Assembly (NCBI GenBank): GCA_026004775.1
Contig: BPJU01000009.1
Coordinates: 210,219-274,218 of the forward strand
Source: Pirellulaceae bacterium
GTDB lineage: Bacteria; Planctomycetota; Planctomycetia; Pirellulales; Pirellulaceae
DNA: 64,000 nucleotides
Direction of reading: 5' to 3'
In this document: piece by piece, positions 51,816 to 61,175 of the stretch
Layout: each line of letters starts with the position of its first letter
Position numbering within the stretch: the first letter of the stretch is position 1
Translations under genes and position numbers: made by a program
The notes under the pieces: generated by a model
What the model saw: the letters and a program-made list of their open reading frames with translations, nothing else
Database searches by the model: none
Told to the model about the DNA's origin: nothing

Positions 51816-52808
51816 TCAGCCGAATTGCTCGCCGGTGAGCTGTTCCATGAGCCGGCAGAACTCGTCGTGCCCTGCGAAATGGATGGTGATCCGCCCCTTG
51901 CCGCGAGCCCCGGCGCGGATTTCCACTTTGGTTCCTAGAAGTCCCCGCAGTTTTTGTTCCAGTGCCGCAATGTGCTCGGACTTGGGGCGCCGGCGGGCCA
52001 TGGCCGCACTTTGCGACTGAGGCCGATCTTCTTGAGCTACCCGGTCGGCCACGCGCTGTTCGGTCTGCCGCACGTTCCAGCCTTCCGCGATGATGCGCCG
52101 GCAAAACTCGATCTGCAGCGGCTCATCGCCCAACGACAACAAGGCTCGTGCATGCCCCATCGAGATCTTTTCTTGCTGGAGGCACTCGATCACTTCCTCA
52201 GGAAGGTCCAGCAGCCGGATAAAATTGGCGATCGTGGAACGGTCGATTTTCAGGCGCTGCGCCAGATCTTCTTGCGTGCACTGGTGCTGTTCCAGGTAGC
52301 GCTTGAACGAGAGCGCTTTTTCGATGGGGTTGAGATCTTTGCGCTGGAGGTTTTCGACGATCGCCAACTCAGCCACCAGCCGGTCGTCCGCCTCGCGCAG
52401 GCGAGCCGGCACGGTCTTCAACCCGGCGCGGATGGCGGCTCGCAGACGGCGCTCGCCGGAAATCAGTTGGTAACGGCTCCCGACGCGCCGCACCAGTATC
52501 GGTTGCAGCATCTGGTGGGTCTTGATACTCTCGGCCAACGAATTGATCTCGTCGTCGCGAAAATCGCGGCGCGGTTGGAAAGGATTGTCGTCGATTTCGT
52601 AGACACTCAGGTGGAGTATCTCCTCATGATGGCCCGACTCTGCCTCCGGCGACTCGTCTTCCCGATGCACACGTAGCGGGGGCCGGGTTGAGCCGGGCAC
52701 ATCGACCGGCACGGCGCGAGCCGGTCCTCCGTCGTCCAAGTCATAACCATCCAGAGTGGAACCCAACAGCGCTGCCAGTCCCTTACCCAAGCGTTTGTCC
52801 TTGCTCAC
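51816..52808 (-). CDS. parB: Chromosome-partitioning protein ParB
   Basis: 330 aa. N-terminal GKGLAALLG box, the CTPase/ParB-N segment with NPFQPRRDF, LISGERRLRAAIRAGL and ENLQRKDLNPIEKA (GERRxRA and ENxQR motifs), a helix-turn-helix (TQEDLAQRLKIDRSTIANFI) and a C-terminal dimer domain (KVEIRAGARGKGRITIHFAG). It binds parS, spreads and works with ParA in origin segregation. GTG start overlapping the 3' end of parA by 26 bases. Two parS sites lie upstream of parA. Confidence 0.96.
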   Translation of the reverse strand: MSKDKRLGKGLAALLGSTLDGYDLDDGGPARAVPVDVPGSTRPPLRVHREDESPEAESGHHEEILHLSVYEIDDNPFQPRRDFRDDEINSLAESIKTHQMLQPILVRRVGSRYQLISGERRLRAAIRAGLKTVPARLREADDRLVAELAIVENLQRKDLNPIEKALSFKRYLEQHQCTQEDLAQRLKIDRSTIANFIRLLDLPEEVIECLQQEKISMGHARALLSLGDEPLQIEFCRRIIAEGWNVRQTEQRVADRVAQEDRPQSQSAAMARRRPKSEHIAALEQKLRGLLGTKVEIRAGARGKGRITIHFAGHDEFCRLMEQLTGEQFG

Positions 52809-53547
52809 TTTCCAGCACCTCCATGCACAGTTCCAGGTAGGCTCGAGCCGCTCGCGAGCGGGGCGCGTAATCCACTACCGCCAGGCCGTGACTGGGAGCT
52901 TCGGCTGCCGCCACGTCACGCGGTATGACGGTCTGGAAGGTCGCCTGCCCAAAATAACTCCGCACCTCCTGCTCCACCTCCTGAGCCAACTCCAAACGGT
53001 GGTCGTGCATCGTCAGAAGGATCCCGCCCAGAGAAAGCGAAGTCCAATTCCACGACTGCACCTGACGCACGGCGACAATCATTTGCGTCAGGCCCTCCAT
53101 GGCAAAATACTCGCACTGCACCGGCATGATCACTTCCGTGGCAACGGCCAGCGCCGAGCGCGTCAAAGCTCCCAGCGACGGAGGACAGTCCAATACCACC
53201 ATCTGAAAATCCGCAAACTGCCCCCGCCACTGCCGACATACCCGCTCCATATCCTCGCGGCTCAATCGCACCAACATCTCCACGTCGGCCAAACTCCGAG
53301 TCCCCGGCATCAGGAAAAGTGGCTCGCCCTCCACCGGTTCCAGCAGCTCTTCGCCTTCATCCCCCCTCAACAATTGATGCCGCTCGGCCGGCTGGTGCCC
53401 CAGACCCGTAGTGGCATTGCACTGCGGATCCAAGTCCACCAGTAACGTGCGCAAACCACTGCGAGCCAGCGTGACCGCCAGATTGATCGCTGTCGTGGTC
53501 TTACCCACCCCGCCCTTTTGATTGGCAATGCAGAGAATACGCGCCAC
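52783..53547 (-). CDS. parA: Chromosome-partitioning ATPase ParA (Soj)
   Basis: 254 aa. Deviant Walker A motif KGGVGKTTTAINLA with the signature first Lys, Walker A' VDLDPQCNATTG, and Walker B MVVLDCPPSLG. It binds DNA in the ATP form and moves ParB-parS complexes. The first gene of the parA-parB pair; the upstream 600 bases hold two parS sites, so ParB may also influence this promoter. Confidence 0.96.
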   Translation of the reverse strand: MARILCIANQKGGVGKTTTAINLAVTLARSGLRTLLVDLDPQCNATTGLGHQPAERHQLLRGDEGEELLEPVEGEPLFLMPGTRSLADVEMLVRLSREDMERVCRQWRGQFADFQMVVLDCPPSLGALTRSALAVATEVIMPVQCEYFAMEGLTQMIVAVRQVQSWNWTSLSLGGILLTMHDHRLELAQEVEQEVRSYFGQATFQTVIPRDVAAAEAPSHGLAVVDYAPRSRAARAYLELCMEVLESEQGQTLG

Positions 53548-53795
53548 CGTCTTACCTCGCCGCGGTCCCTACGGCCAAAATCCGGAGGCAGGATTGTACT
53601 GGGCTGCCAACCAGATGAAAACAGCAAAATTCGTCCCTCGATCGTCTTGGAGGTGCCCGCGTGTTTGCGGCCCATCCCCGCGCCGAAATCGCCCCATGCC
53701 CAGGCACGTGGAACGGCTCGGTCGTGCCGGCTTTGCCCTACAGTCGCAGTAACCGTCAAGTCGTGACAAAAAAGCAGTTCTTCGGCAGACGGCGG

Positions 53796-53809
53796 GTTTC
53801 ACGTGAAAC
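53796..53809. promoter_or_regulatory. parS: parS site 1
   Basis: GTTTCACGTGAAAC is identical to the 14-base core of the bacterial chromosomal parS palindrome (TGTTTCACGTGAAACA); only the outermost bases differ. ParB binding site, about 250 bases before parA. Confidence 0.9.
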
Positions 53810-53845
53810 GCACATTCTGCGCGGACCAGAAAGACTGCGCAAAGA

Positions 53846-53859
53846 GTTCCACGTGAAAC
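53846..53859. promoter_or_regulatory. parS: parS site 2
   Basis: GTTCCACGTGAAAC: one mismatch to the parS core, in one half-site. It lies exactly 50 bases centre to centre from site 1, so on nearly the same face of the helix. Confidence 0.85.
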
Positions 53860-54173
53860 CGGGCAGGTTAGAAAGATCAGCCGTTCCGCGAAGCCCCAGC
53901 AAGACGCCCAGTTCGGGCCGCCCCGCAAAACGCCTCAGGACAAGGCAACTAAGAAAACATTCAGTCGGCTACGGGATTTAACAGATCGGCAGTCCATCCG
54001 TGAAAATCCAACCGTCGTACACGGATCCCACTCGTTTCTCAACGACTTCGAACCGGCACTCCCATTGCCTGTGTGCTTTGCTTTTTGCAACTCAATTGAA
54101 TCCCAGAAGATTCCCGCGCCGTCTTGCGTGGCAAGATGTCTGGCCGGAACGTCAGGTACGAAAGCAGCCGCGC

Positions 54174-55493
54174 TTACGGTTCCAGTGCATAAAACACCAA
54201 ACCGGTAAGAAGTTTCGGGTAAAAGTAAGTGCTTTTTGCCGGCATTCGCTCGCCGGCCTGGCTCACCTGCTGGATATGTTCCACACCGGCGGGCATCACC
54301 AATGCCGCCAGCGTATACGGGTCCGTAGCTGCATTGTCGGTCTCCAACGCCCGCACCAGCTCGTCCACTCGATGTACGTAAGTGGGTGTGGGGAGTTGTT
54401 TGGCTTCCAGAAGCGTTTCCACCACCAGCCGGTGCAGTACGGCTACTCCCAAGCGTCGCCACGCAACGGAATGTTCGGCCGCTATCTGGTCCATAAGCTG
54501 CCGCCCCTGGTCGGTGAGGCGAGCCAAAGTCCACCGCTCGTCGGCCACGGTGAAGAACGCAAGCTGCTCTTGTTCCGCTTGCTCTAACATCTGCTCCCAC
54601 ACCAGCTCAGCCAAATCCGAGCCTTCTCCGACGATGCGCGTCTGGAAGCAACCTCCCAGTCGCTCCCGCAACCGCGATGCGTCCAACGCGGGCAGTCCGC
54701 GGAACAACCGGTGTGTCGGCAAAACCACCAGCCCTTCGTCTGCCATGCTGACGAACATGGTCATCACGAATTGGGCAGGGTGGTTCGAGTCCAGTCGTTG
54801 TTGTTGCGCCAGTCGGTCGCGGTAGGCAAGGGCGGTTTCATAGCGGTGATGGCCGTCGGCAATGAACACCGGCTGCTTGCCCAACAATGCGGTCAGTTGC
54901 GTGATCTGCCCAACGTCGGTGACAGGCCAAAGCTGATGTTCCACCCCCAGGTGGTCAACCGCGGAGAGTGCCGGCGAGCCGGCCACACAATGTTCGAGCA
55001 ACGACTGAGCTTGCTGCTCCGGATCCGGGTAGAGTGCAAAGATGGGGCTGGTGTTGGCCTGGCACGCTTCCAGCAGCCTCAAGCGATCCTGCTTGGCGGC
55101 GGCATGGGTCTGCTCGTGAGGGAAAACCGTACCCTGACCGAACGGCTCCAGACGCAACAAGCCGATAAAGCCTCGCCGGGTCCAGCGCCGCCCATCCAAT
55201 TCAAAGTTCTGGAAATACACATAGAAGGCCGGATCGGCCTCGCGCCGCAGCACCCCTTCACGGCGCCAATTTTGGAAAAACCAGGCTGCCCGCGTGTAGC
55301 GATTATTCGTCTGGTCGTCTCCCGGCTCTTCCCGATTCAATTCGACTCGGATCACATTTGCCGGATGTCGCTTGTACAAGGCTTCCTGTAGCTGCGGGTC
55401 GATGACGTCATACGGCGGGGCCACCACATCGCTCAACGCGCCGATGTGTCCCAAATCGTAACGCCACCCGCGAAATGCGTGGATTTCCGCCAT
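54174..55493 (-). CDS. DUF1015 family protein
   Basis: 439 aa, covering the whole family length. Begins with EIHAFRGWRYDLGHIGALSD, VVAPPYDVIDPQLQEALYKR and PANVIRVELNRE, all hallmarks of DUF1015; VFIADGHHRYETALAYRDR and FVMTMFVSMADEGLVVLPTH come later. These proteins have an unknown function; the ADGHHRYE motif suggests an enzyme. No signal peptide. It lies between ahcY and parA on the same strand. Confidence 0.93.
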   Translation of the reverse strand: MAEIHAFRGWRYDLGHIGALSDVVAPPYDVIDPQLQEALYKRHPANVIRVELNREEPGDDQTNNRYTRAAWFFQNWRREGVLRREADPAFYVYFQNFELDGRRWTRRGFIGLLRLEPFGQGTVFPHEQTHAAAKQDRLRLLEACQANTSPIFALYPDPEQQAQSLLEHCVAGSPALSAVDHLGVEHQLWPVTDVGQITQLTALLGKQPVFIADGHHRYETALAYRDRLAQQQRLDSNHPAQFVMTMFVSMADEGLVVLPTHRLFRGLPALDASRLRERLGGCFQTRIVGEGSDLAELVWEQMLEQAEQEQLAFFTVADERWTLARLTDQGRQLMDQIAAEHSVAWRRLGVAVLHRLVVETLLEAKQLPTPTYVHRVDELVRALETDNAATDPYTLAALVMPAGVEHIQQVSQAGERMPAKSTYFYPKLLTGLVFYALEP

Positions 55494-55577
55494 GAACTTC
55501 TCCGTGCCCGCACATCCACAACAGGCCGGCGGCCTAGATACCCATCCCTACCGTTACTACCTTGCCAACGGTCCCGA

Positions 55578-56891
55578 TCAGTACCGGTAGGTATCCGGCT
55601 TGTAGGGACCGTCGATCGGTACGCCTATGTATTCGGCCTGCTCGGGAGTAAGGCGCGTCAGCTTGACACCCAATTTCTCCAGATGCAGCCGTGCCACCTC
55701 TTCGTCCAGCTTCTTGGGCAGCACGTGCAATCCGACTTCAAAGTCCTGGGTCCACAGCGCAATCTGGGCGAGCACCTGGTTGGTAAACGAGTTGGACATG
55801 ACGAAGGACGGATGGCCCGAGGCACAGCCGAGATTCACCAGGCGTCCTTGAGCCAGGACGATGATCGACTTGCCGTTGGGAAACGTATAGCGATCGACCT
55901 GAGGCTTGATTTCGACGCGTTTTACATCTTTCTGGCGGTTAAGCCATGCCACGTCGATCTCCAGGTCGAAGTGCCCGATATTGCACAAAATGGCGTCGTT
56001 GGGCATTTGCAACATATGTTCGCCACGGATCACATCCCGGTTGCCCGTGGCGGTGACGAATATGTTGCCCCGCGGCGCCGCCTCTTCCATCGTCGTCACC
56101 TCAAAGCCCTCCATCGCGGCCTGCAGAGCATTGATCGGATCGATTTCCGTCACAATCACCCGTGCGCCGAACCGCGACAATGCCTGCGCACATCCCTTGC
56201 CGACGTCCCCATAGCCGCACACGACGGCCGTCTTGCCGGCGATCATCACGTCCGTCGCCCGTTTAATACCGTCAATCAGCGACTCGCGGCAACCATACAA
56301 GTTATCGAACTTGCTCTTGGTAACCGAATCATTCACATTGATCGCCGGCACTTTCAACGTGCCGTTGGCAACCATTTTGCGCAACTGCTTGACGCCCGTC
56401 GTCGTCTCCTCGGATATACCACGAATCCCCGGCAGTAATTCCGGATATTTTTGGTGCACCAGCGCCGTAAGATCTCCCCCATCATCCAGAATGAGATTCA
56501 GCGGTTGGCCATCCGGGAAAATCAGCGTCTGCTCGATACACCAATAATATTCTTCCTCGGTTTCCCCTTTCCAGGCATAGACCGGTACGCCTCGAGCCGC
56601 CATGGCAGCGGCGGCGTGATCCTGAGTGGAGAATATGTTGCAGCTACTCCATTGCACCTCCGCCCCCAATTCCAGCAGCGTCTCGATCAACACCGCCGTT
56701 TCAATCGTCATGTGCAGACAACCGGCGATCCTCGCTCCTTTGAGCGGTTTGGAGGGGCCATATTTCTTGCGCAAGGCCATCAGCCCCGGCATTTCATTTT
56801 CGGCGAGCATGATTTCCCGCCGTCCCCACTCGGCCAAACTGATATCTTTCACCTTGTACGGTAGCTTTTGGATCGCCGCTGCCTGTGCCAC
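55578..56891 (-). CDS. ahcY: Adenosylhomocysteinase
   Basis: 437 aa. Signatures: [53 protein letters not shown] with the catalytic Lys/Asp, and the NAD site [20 protein letters not shown]. It splits S-adenosylhomocysteine into adenosine and homocysteine and so keeps methylation running. The GTG at 56891 has GGGG upstream. The leader contains a terminator-like hairpin (56912-56943), which suggests control before translation. Confidence 0.97.
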   Translation of the reverse strand: MAQAAAIQKLPYKVKDISLAEWGRREIMLAENEMPGLMALRKKYGPSKPLKGARIAGCLHMTIETAVLIETLLELGAEVQWSSCNIFSTQDHAAAAMAARGVPVYAWKGETEEEYYWCIEQTLIFPDGQPLNLILDDGGDLTALVHQKYPELLPGIRGISEETTTGVKQLRKMVANGTLKVPAINVNDSVTKSKFDNLYGCRESLIDGIKRATDVMIAGKTAVVCGYGDVGKGCAQALSRFGARVIVTEIDPINALQAAMEGFEVTTMEEAAPRGNIFVTATGNRDVIRGEHMLQMPNDAILCNIGHFDLEIDVAWLNRQKDVKRVEIKPQVDRYTFPNGKSIIVLAQGRLVNLGCASGHPSFVMSNSFTNQVLAQIALWTQDFEVGLHVLPKKLDEEVARLHLEKLGVKLTRLTPEQAEYIGVPIDGPYKPDTYRY

Positions 56892-56911
56892 GTAACCGTC
56901 CCCCTATAAAG

Positions 56912-56943
56912 AAAAAAACCGAACTGCCGATTTGACGGCACGG
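56912..56943 (-). terminator. Terminator-like hairpin in the ahcY leader
   Basis: On the minus strand TGCCG and CGGCA pair around TCAAAT, extended by an outer CCG/CGG with a small bulge, followed by seven T. It stops about 20 bases before the ahcY start. It may end trpF transcripts or, because of its position, act as an attenuator of ahcY. Confidence 0.6.
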
Positions 56944-57092
56944 ATCGCTGAATAACAGCCCCAGGGCCCGTCATCCATTTGTCCTGGGTCCAGTATGCAC
57001 AGCTCGGGCAAGACTGACAAGGGCCACGCCCGCGGCCGGCCGGCCCCGGCAGACCGGTGATCGGCCACCCCGGAACATCAACAAGTACCCCC

Positions 57093-57773
57093 TTATTCCA
57101 GCTCCTGCAGCCCGCCGGCCAACTCGCCCAGAGCCTGGCGAGCTCTAGTGATGAAGAGCTTGAGCTTGGATTCGTCTTTTCTTCCGGGCGACGATTCCAC
57201 GCCGCTTGCCACGTCCACCGCAAACGGAGAGGCACAGCGAATGGCTAGCTCGACATTCTCGGGAGTCAAACCACCAGCCAGAATCCAAGGTATGTCGGAC
57301 CATTCGTCCGGCCAGGGACCGAGGCTATCCCAGGCTCCAGCCTGTCCGGTGCCGCCATATTGGCCCGGCACTGCCGTATCCACCAGCACGGCTACCAGGT
57401 TCTCCGGTCTTGCTGCGGCGGCCCATTGGGCCAACTGTGCGGCCAGCGAGCGCCCCGATACACAACGGATGGCACGAATCACCGGCCACGGGCGCAACTT
57501 TTCTATCCACTCCCAAGGCTCATCACCGTGCAACTGGATCATATCCAGATCGACCGATTCAGCAATCTGCAAGATCCGCTCCGGCTCCATGTTGACGAAC
57601 ACGCCGACGCGCGTGCACTCGGCGGCATCCGGCAGCCATTGGGCCGCTTCTTCCGGTACGACGTACCGCCGACTCCGCTGATAAAAATTGACTCCTACTG
57701 CGTCGGCCCCCAATTGCACGGCCCGTAACAAGTCGGTCCGATTGGTAATGCCGCAGATCTTTACGCGAAACAT
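57093..57773 (-). CDS. trpF: Phosphoribosylanthranilate isomerase
   Basis: 226 aa TIM barrel. MFRVKICGITNRTDLLRAVQ at the start with the catalytic Cys in KICGIT, then GADAVGVNFYQRSRRYV, DMIQLHGDE and WILAGGLTPENVELAI, AVDVASGVESSPGRKD. It catalyses the Amadori rearrangement of PRA to CdRP in tryptophan synthesis. The ATG at 57773 fits the family start, with AAAGGAGGG ahead; no other trp genes are nearby, common in planctomycetes. Confidence 0.95.
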   Translation of the reverse strand: MFRVKICGITNRTDLLRAVQLGADAVGVNFYQRSRRYVVPEEAAQWLPDAAECTRVGVFVNMEPERILQIAESVDLDMIQLHGDEPWEWIEKLRPWPVIRAIRCVSGRSLAAQLAQWAAAARPENLVAVLVDTAVPGQYGGTGQAGAWDSLGPWPDEWSDIPWILAGGLTPENVELAIRCASPFAVDVASGVESSPGRKDESKLKLFITRARQALGELAGGLQELE

Positions 57774-58009
57774 CGCACCGTGCCCTCCTTTCTCCCCGGA
57801 CAGGCCCTCCCGCTTCCCCGTTGCCACCCGCGGCCGACTCCCCCCTTGCCATCATACCGGTTCGCAGCACGGTCGATCAGTTGCAACCGGCATAACCGCT
57901 ACCATCCGGTTGTGGCTTTCGAGGAACGCATCCCGATCCGATACGAATGGGGGATACCCGAAGCAGTGAGTTGGCCAGCTCGGAAGCGACTGGTTTGAGA
58001 GGTATACGG

Positions 58010-59338
58010 ATGGGCAGAAGCCCACATGACGGCGCATGGATGCCCGTGAGGGCTGGACCGTTTCTGGCCGCCTCTTGGGTGTTGTTTGCCTGCGTAATGC
58101 TGTCGATTTGGCCCCGCCCGGCCGTCCTGGTCGAACCACGCAGTACGCTTTGGATCACCACCACACCCGCCCAGCCAGCTTTTGCCGAACGTGTTGATGG
58201 GCTTGTGCGCCGATCTGCCCTTCTGGCGGGAATCGCAACCCCCCATATCACTACTCGGCTCGTGTCGGGGCAAGCCGTAGTCGACATCGCCTGGCACACA
58301 CGCCACCGACATCATGCCCGGGCACAGTGGGAAACTTTGGTGCGGAATGTCCGGGAACTGGCAGAGCCGGCACTGCGGGAAGCCGCTTCCGAAAACGTTC
58401 TCCCATCACCGAATCAAGCTGTGGTGGATCTCCGCATGCACGTGGCGCGTCTGGATGCCGGCCTTACTGCCCTGGCAGCATGCGTCGACACGGCCGCGAT
58501 GCTGGGCGATGCGTTGTGCCAAACCATGCCCGCAAAACCGGTGGTGGCGGACCGGAACCCGGAGCAACCGACCGACCCTAAGTCCTCCGGCACCGCCGGC
58601 ACTGCCCCCGATGCGCTTTCCGTCCTGCGTGAAAAACTGACAACACTATTGCTGACCCACACTGAGGAACACCCTGAGGTAATACAGCTTCGGCGACAAA
58701 TTGCCGAGTTGGAAGAGCCTCTGGAAAATGTGCCAACTTGGTACGCCAATTTTCGGGCAGTACCGGACAACGCCGACACAACCCAGGTATTGGGTAGTAA
58801 CGGATGGGGCGCCGAGTGGCGTATGATTCTGGAGCGACTGCATCAAGAGATCGACCGGCTGCGGCAAACGCTTCCGCCGGCCGTCGAAGCATTGGAGCAC
58901 CTGGAAGGCTCGAATCCGCCAACTGCTCTCCGCACTTCGGCAAAGATACAGATTCTGGCGCGGCCACTTGCCCGTCCCGCCATCCACGCCGGTGGCATGA
59001 GTCCGGAGGATTGGGGCTGGGTGCTTTGCGTGTCTGGATTATTGGCAGTCGTTTTGTGGACACACCTGGCAGCCGCCTACGGTGTACCGCACCTTGCCGA
59101 GGAACATGGCAACAGTGACCAGCCTCTGGGATGGAAACAGCACCTGGTCCATCTTCTTTCCACGTCGATCCACCTTCCCCGTTCGGTGGTCTGGGGGCTG
59201 GCTATGGCCGGTATAACCGTGATCGGCATCGTGTTGACCGCGGTGATATGCGCTCGATGGTCTGCTGGACTGTTGACGGACTTGATACGGGATCCGATTT
59301 GGGCTGCCGGCGAATGGTGGTTTGCTTCACCCGTTTGA
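58010..59338 (+). CDS. Wzz/GumC-like chain-length determinant protein
   Basis: 442 aa. One membrane helix near the N-terminus (about residues 18-36, AASWVLFACVMLSIWP) and two near the C-terminus (about 340-360 and 400-425) enclose a large extracytoplasmic region with coiled-coil stretches (EEHPEVIQLRRQIAELEEPL; LERLHQEIDRLRQTLPPAVE). This is the topology of polysaccharide co-polymerases that set chain length. No C-terminal tyrosine kinase domain. GAGAGG stands before the ATG at 58010. The ATPase and epimerase genes downstream fit exopolysaccharide production. Confidence 0.72.
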   Translation: MGRSPHDGAWMPVRAGPFLAASWVLFACVMLSIWPRPAVLVEPRSTLWITTTPAQPAFAERVDGLVRRSALLAGIATPHITTRLVSGQAVVDIAWHTRHRHHARAQWETLVRNVRELAEPALREAASENVLPSPNQAVVDLRMHVARLDAGLTALAACVDTAAMLGDALCQTMPAKPVVADRNPEQPTDPKSSGTAGTAPDALSVLREKLTTLLLTHTEEHPEVIQLRRQIAELEEPLENVPTWYANFRAVPDNADTTQVLGSNGWGAEWRMILERLHQEIDRLRQTLPPAVEALEHLEGSNPPTALRTSAKIQILARPLARPAIHAGGMSPEDWGWVLCVSGLLAVVLWTHLAAAYGVPHLAEEHGNSDQPLGWKQHLVHLLSTSIHLPRSVVWGLAMAGITVIGIVLTAVICARWSAGLLTDLIRDPIWAAGEWWFASPV

Positions 59339-59585
59339 CGGACGGTGCAAATCCGGCTCACCGATCGGCACCCAACCAGTCAGGATCGGTCCTGGTGAAG
59401 CCGAACCGATGTCCGAGCCGATCAATGAAAGGCGGTGTTGTTTCCTTCAGGCCGAAGCCGAATGGTTAATTGTGGGTTGTTATCCGCAGATCGGGGACTC
59501 GGTCCGAAGTGGGGCCCCCAGTATAAACCGCCGAATTCACTCTGCTTTTTCGGATAGTGCAACAACAAGTTAGCTAGGGACGGAA

Positions 59586-60566
59586 ATGTACGAAGCGTTT
59601 TTCGGATTACAACAAAGGCCGTTTCCGTCGGGGCCTTGTACAAAATTCTACTTTGCAGCTCGCGCTATTGACGATGCGTTTCGAGCTTTGAGTCGCCTTG
59701 TAGAGAGGGACGAAGGAATTGGCCTGGTCGTAGGCGGGGTAGGAACCGGTAAGACGCTCGTTTGTCATCTGCTGGTAGAAAAGTTTTCTGACCGATTTTC
59801 AGCCATTCTGCTGGCGAGCGGCCGACTAACAAGCCCCAAGGTGGTATTGCAGCACATTTTGTTCGAACTGAAATTGCCCTACCGGCAGATGGATGAGGGC
59901 GAGTTGCGGCTGAGCTTGCTGGACTATTTGGAACAAAAACGGGGCAACGAAAAAGACCTGTTGCTCGCGATCGACGAAGCTCATAGCCTTCCCCTTCGGG
60001 TTTTGGAGGAGCTGCGTCTGTTGAGTTGCCTGGTACGCGGGGGACGCAGCCGGGTCCGGCTGATCTTCTCCGGATTACCTAGATTCGAGGAACGGCTGGC
60101 TGTCCCCAGGCTGGAAGCGCTCAACCAGCGGATCGCCGTGCGCTGCTATCTTGATAATCTTTCGCTGCAAGAAACCGTCGAGTATGTGGCCCACCAGTTG
60201 TCCGTGGCGGGGACAAGAGCTGATGCGATATTTTCCGATGACGCGTTGCGAGCGATCCATCGATATACGGACGGCATCCCGCGGCTGGTTAACCAGCTAT
60301 GCGACCATGCCATGATCCTTGCCTGTGCCGATGGCCGCCGCACGGTTGATGCAGCGCTTTTGGAAGAGGCCTGGTGCGACCTCCAGAGGCTTCCGCTGCG
60401 CAAAGAGCCGCAGAATGGCAATCGGGAATCTCAGCTTTCCGCCGTCATCGAATTTGGCACACTCGATGATAGCTGGGAGGAACCAATCGACAGCTACCGA
60501 CACCGCCGGCGGCCATGGGGACGAAAATTTCGCTCCTGCTACTCCGGACAGTTGCGGACCGGGTAG
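59586..60566 (+). CDS. ExeA/PEP-CTERM-type secretion ATPase
   Basis: 326 aa. AAA+ ATPase of the GspA/ExeA type associated with exopolysaccharide loci: MYEAFFGLQQRPFPSGPCTK, Walker A GVGTGKTLVCHLL, Walker B DLLLAIDEAHSLP, sensor region RVRLIFSGLPRFEERL and IPRLVNQLCDHAMILA. Probably uses ATP to drive assembly or export. The last 20-30 residues (SYRHRRRPWGRKFRSCYSGQ) look like out-of-frame sequence; the natural C-terminal tail appears to go on in the next frame up to 61113. Confidence 0.87.
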   Translation: MYEAFFGLQQRPFPSGPCTKFYFAARAIDDAFRALSRLVERDEGIGLVVGGVGTGKTLVCHLLVEKFSDRFSAILLASGRLTSPKVVLQHILFELKLPYRQMDEGELRLSLLDYLEQKRGNEKDLLLAIDEAHSLPLRVLEELRLLSCLVRGGRSRVRLIFSGLPRFEERLAVPRLEALNQRIAVRCYLDNLSLQETVEYVAHQLSVAGTRADAIFSDDALRAIHRYTDGIPRLVNQLCDHAMILACADGRRTVDAALLEEAWCDLQRLPLRKEPQNGNRESQLSAVIEFGTLDDSWEEPIDSYRHRRRPWGRKFRSCYSGQLRTG

Positions 60567-60633
60567 GAACTGTGTCTACCCGACAGGCGAACATGAGGAA
60601 GTTCCGGCCGTCGCTGCCGATGCCGTGGGTGGT

Positions 60634-61113
60634 ATGGAGTCGCGCTTGACAGAGCCGGCGGCGGGTCGTGATCCGGAAGGTGCCGTGGAAGTGTTTGACC
60701 ACGCTGCGCCCGCTCCCGAGACCGGGACCAAAGATTTGTGGGCGGTGGATCCCTTCGATGGCGAATTCGCCCAAGAAGAGATAGTATTAGATCGCTTTGC
60801 GGAAGGGCCGCTGCCTGCTATTGTGGTGCCGCCCAAAAAACCTTCGCCGGCTGTCGATTGCGAGGGCATTGAAGCGGCGGGCGAGGCAAATCAGGGCTCG
60901 CCGCCGGAGTACCATCCGGCCGTGCGCCCCGCCGTGGCGGGAACTCCGACACCGCCCTACCACCAGGCGGCGCCGCAATCGGTATCGGGCGCCGACTGGG
61001 AGGAAGATGCGTTGTTAGAAAGCTTGGCCGCGTTGTGGAGCCAACCGGTGCTGGCTGGACACGGCATCGAATCGCCGTCGGTCTTTCCTGCCAGCGCATC
61101 GCACCGGCCATGA
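60634..61113 (+). pseudogene. Displaced C-terminal tail of the secretion ATPase
   Basis: The +1 frame from about 60500 to the stop at 61111-61113 has sensible, acidic, Pro-rich composition (AVDPFDGEFAQEEIVLDRFA; DWEEDALLESLAALWSQPVL) and no ribosome binding site or family of its own. It is best read as the tail of the ATPase, separated by a frameshift between about 60480 and 60560. Joined length would be about 508 aa. The coordinates start at the first in-frame ATG of this part. Confidence 0.5.
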
Positions 61114-61175
61114 TACCCGGGGGTCCCATGCAGCCGCAACCGTGATGTCGGTGATCGCAATAGGATGGGAAACTC

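Larger units (their letters stand above)
53548..54173. promoter_or_regulatory. Upstream region of parAB with parS sites
   Basis: About 630 bases without a supported gene, between the end of the DUF1015 gene and parA. It must hold the parAB promoter. The noteworthy content is a pair of parS sites (53796-53809, 53846-53859). Open frames here are interrupted or lack start signals. Confidence 0.6.

Noticed and set aside
56892..57092. Known SAH riboswitch upstream of ahcY
   Set aside because: The conserved SAH-aptamer core could not be found; only generic stems are visible.
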